A DNA stretch of 64,000 nt from NCBI GenBank assembly GCA_035621215.1, contig CP141729.1:952944-1016943 (forward strand). The letters are read 5' to 3'. Of the stretch, positions 59,762-64,000 are shown piece by piece. Positions within the stretch are counted from its first letter, which is position 1. Each line of letters begins with the position of its first letter. A program made the position numbers and the translations under genes. The DNA comes from Oscillospiraceae bacterium MB08-C2-2. Its GTDB lineage: Bacteria; Bacillota; Clostridia; Oscillospirales; Ruminococcaceae. Below the pieces are notes generated by a model. It was not told where the DNA came from, made no database searches, and saw only the letters and a program-made list of their open reading frames with translations.

Positions 59762-61345
59762 ATGCCAAACTATAATATCTTCAAAGTTGATCCTGAGTTA
59801 CGCATCGGGATGCTTCAAAAATTTCAAGAGGTTGGTCTAACCGAAACGTATCATGAAGATATTGATGGATATGTTCACTCTTTTTACTTCTCCGACGAGC
59901 CTATTGAAGCTCAAATTGAGTGGATTCGGCTATACTCGTCATTTGTAAACCTCGATGAAGAACCCAGCAATAAAAGCTATTTTGCCATTCTTCTTATTCA
60001 AGTGCCAGAAGGCGGAGAATACGCGATAAGCCTTGGAAAAGCGCATTTTTACTTATCACCATTTTGTTACTACGACTTCGGGCTACAACTTGCGGAGCGT
60101 ATTTTTCAAAGATCAAGAATGAAACAGGCAAAACATTTTTCATCGCGTAGAAGCAAGACTATTACTTCATACACTCGGAATAATGAATTGAGTTATGAGA
60201 GCGGTGAGTCAATCGGATTAATCAAAGGCAGTACCGATGCCCATGAAACTTGGGGAAAGTCCGTAACGTTTGGACAATCTGTTAAGTTGTCAATTCCACA
60301 TATCCCAGAAGAAGTATATCTCATTTTAGATGAGATTGAAGCAGCCATGAAGCTGCCGCCTCGTATTCAACTCCCAAGAGCAAAAGTAATTAAAGATGCC
60401 GCTGAAATCAGGCGATTGGATTCTTTGTTATGCCAAAGCTTACGCGAAAACTCCGTTTCAGTAAATATTGATGAGTTTTCATTAAATTCCGTTTTCTTTA
60501 CATTCACCGATGAATACGATGGGTTTGCGATGCAGATAAAAACGAAGATTGGTGAACAAGAATTCGTGGAAAAAGCGAGTAAGGAAGATTCTATATCAAA
60601 GGAAACTGTTGGACATTTTTTGTCGAATATCTCCGGCAAGGGCATCAGTGTTATTGATGATATTGATAGAGTAAAGGTTGGCTTATGGAAAGATGGAAAA
60701 CGGCGCTTAACACAACCTATAAAAGAACTGGTTGAATACGTTACAGATGATTGGTGCTGCCTCATAGGGGGAAGATGGATGAAATTTTCTCAAGACTATG
60801 TGGCTTATCTGAAAGATAAAATTGACAGCGTCCAACTTAATCGCGATGCCCCTGTTATATTAAAAAAATATTCTCAGACACAACAACGGCAATATGGCGT
60901 TGTTAATCAAGAAGAACAAACGCTAATTGATATGATGGAGCAACGTGGGCATACCGTCCTTCACAAAAGTAGCGCTGACGAAGAAGGGGTTCGAGGTTTT
61001 AATGTTGAAATTGCTGATATGAAAAAGGACGATTGTCTGTATTTTGTTAAAATGGGAACGCCCCAAAAGCTCATATATGTCATCGACCAATCATTGACAA
61101 CAGTATCGCTTATTCAAAATAAGAGGCTTTCACAAGATGAAAGTGTTCAAGGTGTCACGACAATCTGCCTGTGGCTAATTTTTGACGAAAGAAAATCGGA
61201 TCTAACAAAACTATCGGAGGTCAGTTCCATTACATTTCTTATTGCAATGAATGACTGGATACAAGCGGTTCATGATGCAGGCTATAGCCCTGCGGTAAAT
61301 GTTGGTTATCGTCGTTTTGTGAAAGTAGAGGAATCTGCGATATAG
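59762..61345 (+). CDS. DUF6119 / TIGR04141-family protein
   Basis: 527 residues, soluble. Recognised by overall pattern: IFKVDPELR-type opening, GKAHFYLSPFCYYDFGLQLA and a late SLIQNKRLSQDESVQG region, as in the 'sporadically distributed' TIGR04141 family that is often linked to DNA-methylase operons. The activity is unknown. The C-terminal EIADMKKDDCLYFVKMG stretch has spaced acidic and Lys residues that could be a nuclease core; this is speculation. GGGGG precedes the ATG; last gene of the operon. Confidence 0.75.
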   Translation: MPNYNIFKVDPELRIGMLQKFQEVGLTETYHEDIDGYVHSFYFSDEPIEAQIEWIRLYSSFVNLDEEPSNKSYFAILLIQVPEGGEYAISLGKAHFYLSPFCYYDFGLQLAERIFQRSRMKQAKHFSSRRSKTITSYTRNNELSYESGESIGLIKGSTDAHETWGKSVTFGQSVKLSIPHIPEEVYLILDEIEAAMKLPPRIQLPRAKVIKDAAEIRRLDSLLCQSLRENSVSVNIDEFSLNSVFFTFTDEYDGFAMQIKTKIGEQEFVEKASKEDSISKETVGHFLSNISGKGISVIDDIDRVKVGLWKDGKRRLTQPIKELVEYVTDDWCCLIGGRWMKFSQDYVAYLKDKIDSVQLNRDAPVILKKYSQTQQRQYGVVNQEEQTLIDMMEQRGHTVLHKSSADEEGVRGFNVEIADMKKDDCLYFVKMGTPQKLIYVIDQSLTTVSLIQNKRLSQDESVQGVTTICLWLIFDERKSDLTKLSEVSSITFLIAMNDWIQAVHDAGYSPAVNVGYRRFVKVEESAI

Positions 61346-61641
61346 AACACTGGTTGCGTTCCTCCCTATCAAATGATTGATGCAGGGTAAAACACCGGTA
61401 TCAATCTTTGCTTGATATGGACAAAAACCTGGAAATATCAAGGTTTACAGACTTTCTTTAAAAAGGATTAGGCCCAAGACTCAAAGTGGGCTTGCAGTCT
61501 GAACGTTCGTCTTGAGCTTATCGCTTCTGTTGTTTTATCAGTTATAACTTATAAAACAACGTAATTGTTTCCTGGTTTAAGATATAACGGTTCAACCTTA
61601 AAGAGTATATGTGGAAAACAGTTTTTTTCTAATAGCATTCC
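61346..61641. other. Intergenic region with two inverted repeats
   Basis: No gene. CTTGATAT (61411-61418) pairs with ATATCAAG (61435-61442). A 32-base imperfect palindrome, GTTGTTTTAT ... ATAAAACAAC with GTTATAAC at its centre, spans 61529-61560. No T-tract follows the second, so it looks more like an operator or recombination-accessory site than a terminator. Confidence 0.5.
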
Positions 61642-62214
61642 TTAACTATGCTTCTTCATTTTTTGATACTCTTGTATCAGAGCAGAATGCTCTTTGGATT
61701 TCTGAGTGATGCGGTGGGCTTTGGTTGCCATGTATTCGATCAGGCAGTCTTTGGGTATCAGGTATTTGTTGTAGTACCACACCCCGAATAATTTCTTTTT
61801 GGCTATCCATTCTGACACTGTGGTTTTGCAGTAACCGGTCAGTTTCACAGCATTGCCCACGGTAAGGGCATCAGGAGAGCTGCTCCACCTTTTCTTCAGC
61901 ATCTTCATAAATTTATCTGAATCTATCGGCTCCACAATTTTGTGTTTAGGTCTATATTTTATTCCGCTTGAAAAAATTCCGGGAGGTGTCAGCAGGGACT
62001 CCGGAGAATCTTCTAAGCGGGTAAGGTATTCAATCACATCCATTATTCGGATTTTGAACCTACGGGTCTTTTTCCCTGTATCCTCGCAGGGAATATACCC
62101 GTTCTCTAAAAGCCATGTGGCTTTTCGTTTGCTTATTCTGCAAATCCTGTAAAATTGGTCTTGACATATCTTTTCCGGATATTCGGTCAGAAGGTAAGAG
62201 TAGTCAGTTGCCAT
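61642..62214 (-). CDS. Double-HTH, excisionase-like protein
   Basis: 190 residues with two MerR/Xis-like units: FYRICRISKRKATWLLENGY near 20-40 and NAVKLTGYCKTTVSEWIAKK near 125-145. Two DNA-binding modules joined by a linker suit a recombination directionality factor that bridges repeats. It lies 330 bases from the tRNA-Ser fragment, the usual place for such a gene, but no integrase gene is beside it. The start at 62214 has GGAGGG six bases upstream. Confidence 0.7.
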   Translation of the reverse strand: MATDYSYLLTEYPEKICQDQFYRICRISKRKATWLLENGYIPCEDTGKKTRRFKIRIMDVIEYLTRLEDSPESLLTPPGIFSSGIKYRPKHKIVEPIDSDKFMKMLKKRWSSSPDALTVGNAVKLTGYCKTTVSEWIAKKKLFGVWYYNKYLIPKDCLIEYMATKAHRITQKSKEHSALIQEYQKMKKHS

Positions 62215-62545
62215 GTCCATCCCTCCAATGCATTGATGGTTCAGACAGATATTAGCTCTGTCTGTTTTGCGTTATTCACTTAAAATCAATGTCAATGGTA
62301 GGACTTCGCTATGGTTTATGTTTTTATAAATGCCAGGAAACTAAAGTATCTTAAGGTTATTTCGCTGGTCGTTTTTCTACGGTTTTTCTACACTTTGCTT
62401 TGAAAACCGTAAAATTTGGGGGTTGAGCCGAAGCGTTGTAAATTCATGGTTTGTGCCCAGAAAGCCTTTATTCATGCGGGTTCACGGGATATCAATTTAT
62501 CTCAAAGTCACCTTGATAATCTCATCGAAACTTGCCCTCAAATAA
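62215..62545. other. Attachment-site arm region
   Basis: 331 bases without a convincing gene. It contains GTTTTTCTAC twice in tandem (62371-62380, 62382-62391) and an inverted repeat ACGGTTTT/AAAACCGT (62379-62386, 62403-62410). Such repeats next to a tRNA fragment resemble arm-type sites for a tyrosine integrase and its excisionase. Confidence 0.5.
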
Positions 62546-62601
62546 CTCGAAATGCGGTTGCCTTCACGGGCACGTGGGTTCGAATCCCACCGCTTCCGCC
62601 A
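62546..62601 (+). tRNA. tRNA-Ser 3' portion (anticodon CGA), probable att site
   Basis: Reads CTCGAAA (anticodon loop, CGA), TGCGG, a long variable arm TGCC-n-GGCA, T arm GTGGG-TTCGAAT-CCCAC, acceptor CGCTTCC, G and CCA. The 5' half is missing: bases before the loop cannot pair with TGCGG, and no GGAAGCG acceptor strand exists upstream. Recombination in the anticodon loop would leave such a 3' fragment at one end of the island and the 5' half at the other. Confidence 0.8.
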
Positions 62602-62657
62602 AGCTGCTCATAAACGCCTTGTTTATGGGCTTTTCTTATAAGGAAGTGTTTTGCCGA

Positions 62658-63107
62658 ATGGAAATGATTTTGTTTGTTGGCATCCAAGCAACAGGGAAAA
62701 GCGAATTTTATAAGTGTCATTTTTACAAAACCCATATGCGCATCAACCTTGATATGCTGCGCACCCGAAACCGGGAAAACATTCTTATCAATGCCTGCAT
62801 TCATGCAAAGCAGCCGTTTGTCGTTGATAATACTAACCCAACTGTAGTCGACCGCGAAAGGTATATTGCTGCTGCCAAGGATGCTGGCTTCACAGTGTCC
62901 GGCTATTACTTTCAGTCTGCTATCAAAGAAGCCATTACCCGAAACGAAGAGCGCAGCGGCAAGGAGTGTCTTCCCATACAGGCGCTTTTGGCAACCCATA
63001 GCAAACTGGAGCTGCCATCCTATGACGAAGGGTTTGATAAGCTTTTTTATGTGCGCATCGGCCCGGATCGTGATTTTATTGTAGAGGAGTACCAGGATGA
63101 AATTTGA
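62658..63107 (+). CDS. P-loop polynucleotide-kinase-like protein
   Basis: 149 residues. MEMILFVGIQATGKSEFYKC is the P-loop. RINLDMLRTRNRENI and VDNTNPTVVDRERYI are the downstream motifs shared by polynucleotide kinases and related AAA kinases (KTI12/Pnk-like). It would phosphorylate RNA or DNA 5' ends. Start at 62658 with AGGAAG upstream; the frame from 62532 is an artefact reading through the tRNA. It overlaps the Thg1 gene by 11 bases, so the two are cotranscribed. Confidence 0.82.
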   Translation: MEMILFVGIQATGKSEFYKCHFYKTHMRINLDMLRTRNRENILINACIHAKQPFVVDNTNPTVVDRERYIAAAKDAGFTVSGYYFQSAIKEAITRNEERSGKECLPIQALLATHSKLELPSYDEGFDKLFYVRIGPDRDFIVEEYQDEI

Positions 63108-63852
63108 TGAGCTTGACAGCAAAATGCGCATATATGAAACTGCCCATGACTACTCTGTGCCGCCTGAAATCTATATGGTTGCCCGGATTGATGGCCGCAG
63201 CTTCACGCGTCTGACCAAGGAAGTGCACCAATTTAAAGCCCCGTTTGACATCCATTTCCGTGATATGATGGTGGAAACCGTAAAGCACCTTATGAACTGC
63301 GGTTTTGACATCCTCTATGGCTTTACCGAAAGTGATGAAATCTCGCTGCTTTTCCACAAGGATGTACGGGTGTTTGGCAGGAAGCTGCGCAAATATCAGT
63401 CTGTGCTCGCAGGTGAAGCGAGTGCAAAATTCTCCTTGTTGCTTGGTGACATTGGTGTATTTGACTGCCGCATTTCCGAGCTGCCGACGAAAGCACTGGT
63501 CGTAGATTACTTTCGCTGGCGCAATGAGGATGCGCACCGCAACGCACTAAACGCCCACTGCTATTGGCTGATGCGCAAGAACGGGGAGTCCGCCAAAGCT
63601 GCCACTGCTTTTCTCAGTGGCAAGGCTGTTTCAGAAAAGAATGAATTCCTGTTCCAAAATGGGATCAATTTTAACGAGGTTCCAAACTGGCAGAAGCGCG
63701 GCATTGGTCTGTATTGGGAAGACTATGAGAAAACAGGTGTCAATCCTGTCACGCAGGAGGAAACAACAGCCATGCGCCGCAGGGTCAAAGTGGATTACGA
63801 TCTGCCCATGAAGGATGCGTATGGGCAATTTATCGAAGCGCTTGTAAAATAG
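63097..63852 (+). CDS. thg1: Thg1-family tRNA 3'-5' polymerase (Thg1-like protein)
   Basis: 251 residues. YMVARIDGRSFTRLTKEVHQ, FDILYGFTESDEISLLFH and FDCRISELPTK are the metal-binding and HINNLYN-type region signatures of tRNA-His guanylyltransferases. Bacterial Thg1-like proteins add nucleotides in the 3'-5' direction to repair 5'-truncated tRNAs. Coupled to a P-loop kinase that could prepare 5' ends; next to a tRNA-Ser gene. Confidence 0.9.
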   Translation: MKFDELDSKMRIYETAHDYSVPPEIYMVARIDGRSFTRLTKEVHQFKAPFDIHFRDMMVETVKHLMNCGFDILYGFTESDEISLLFHKDVRVFGRKLRKYQSVLAGEASAKFSLLLGDIGVFDCRISELPTKALVVDYFRWRNEDAHRNALNAHCYWLMRKNGESAKAATAFLSGKAVSEKNEFLFQNGINFNEVPNWQKRGIGLYWEDYEKTGVNPVTQEETTAMRRRVKVDYDLPMKDAYGQFIEALVK

Positions 63853-63861
63853 CAGGGGGGG

Positions 63862-63972
63862 ATGATCATCCAATGTATTACCGCTGTCCTGATCCTGGCA
63901 TTTTACATCGCCTACTTTGCCAAGCAGGTTCTCCTGCGCAGGCAGGGTATCCAGACCGAAGCTCACCGCTAA
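63862..63972 (+). pseudogene. Possible truncated membrane methyltransferase start
   Basis: 36 codons. GGGGGG precedes ATG; MIIQCITAVLILAFYIAYFA is a membrane helix, then KQVLLRRQGIQTEAHR and a stop. This resembles the N-terminus of clostridial isoprenylcysteine-methyltransferase-like proteins cut short by an early stop. The window ends 28 bases later, so a frameshift cannot be confirmed. Confidence 0.3.
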
Positions 63973-64000
63973 GGCTTCATTGACCTGTTGCATCTGCGGC

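Noticed and set aside
62532-62657. N-terminal extension of the kinase frame through the tRNA fragment
   Set aside because: The frame reads through the tRNA-Ser 3' end. The real start is the ATG at 62658, just before the P-loop.

Overview
The window looks like the chromosome of an anaerobic Clostridia-type Firmicute carrying a large integrative conjugative element (ICE). The signs are strong GGAGG-type ribosome binding sites, a clostridial c-di-GMP-I riboswitch, S-layer-homology domains, and a Gram-positive VirB4/VirD4/VirB6/PrgI transfer apparatus. Base composition changes in blocks. Bases 1-5470 are AT-rich, the ICE backbone (5.7-53.2 kb) is GC-richer, the cargo patches inside it are AT-rich again, and the right flank beyond 62.6 kb is intermediate.

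Layout. (1) 1-5470: a c-di-GMP-I riboswitch facing left out of the window, an aspartate-semialdehyde dehydrogenase, a QueG-like iron-sulfur protein, a divergent LysE exporter/LysR regulator pair, and an uncharacterised gene. (2) 5.7-53.2 kb: one very long leftward gene array forming the ICE backbone. Read in the direction of transcription it holds early accessory genes (DUF4314, ArdA-like antirestriction, Dam-type methylase, YodL, SpoVG), a giant S-layer-homology adhesin, a complete Tad/Flp pilus set (two pilins, TadV, CpaB, TadZ, TadA, TadB, TadC, pseudopilins), a VirB2-like gene split by a 2.5-kb group II intron, VirB6, a DNA cytosine methylase, PrgI, VirB4, an amidoligase/gamma-glutamylcyclotransferase pair, a two-domain wall hydrolase, relaxosome proteins with a probable oriT, a relaxase fused to Sel1 repeats, a primase and VirD4. 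Three rightward cargo patches interrupt it: 7.97-8.31, 20.25-21.56 and 26.0-29.9 kb. The second contains the remains of an inducible chloramphenicol acetyltransferase gene. (3) 53.3-61.3 kb: a rightward operon with an XRE regulator, two C5-cytosine methylases, a 1,090-residue nuclease/N6-methylase fusion, a Vsr endonuclease and a DUF6119/TIGR04141 protein. It is a candidate composite defence or modification system. (4) 61.6-62.6 kb: a double-HTH, excisionase-like gene and the 3' part of a tRNA-Ser gene, the probable attachment site. (5) 62.6 kb to the end: a P-loop polynucleotide-kinase-like gene overlapping a Thg1-family tRNA 3'-5' polymerase gene, an RNA-repair-like pair.

The most striking signal is at the protein level. 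About eleven soluble ICE proteins end in a similar short tail, Glu/Gln-Gln-Ser/Thr followed by one or more Met residues within the last few positions. They include the relaxase, primase, ArdA-like protein, amidoligase, a DarT-like protein, SpoVG, YodL, DUF3848, DUF4314 and DUF4406 proteins. The membrane, pilus and cargo proteins lack it. I infer a candidate C-terminal export signal for the ICE's secretion system, which would make these proteins cargo delivered to the recipient. No integrase gene is visible in the window, and the 5' half of the tRNA-Ser is not seen, so the left boundary of the island probably lies outside.
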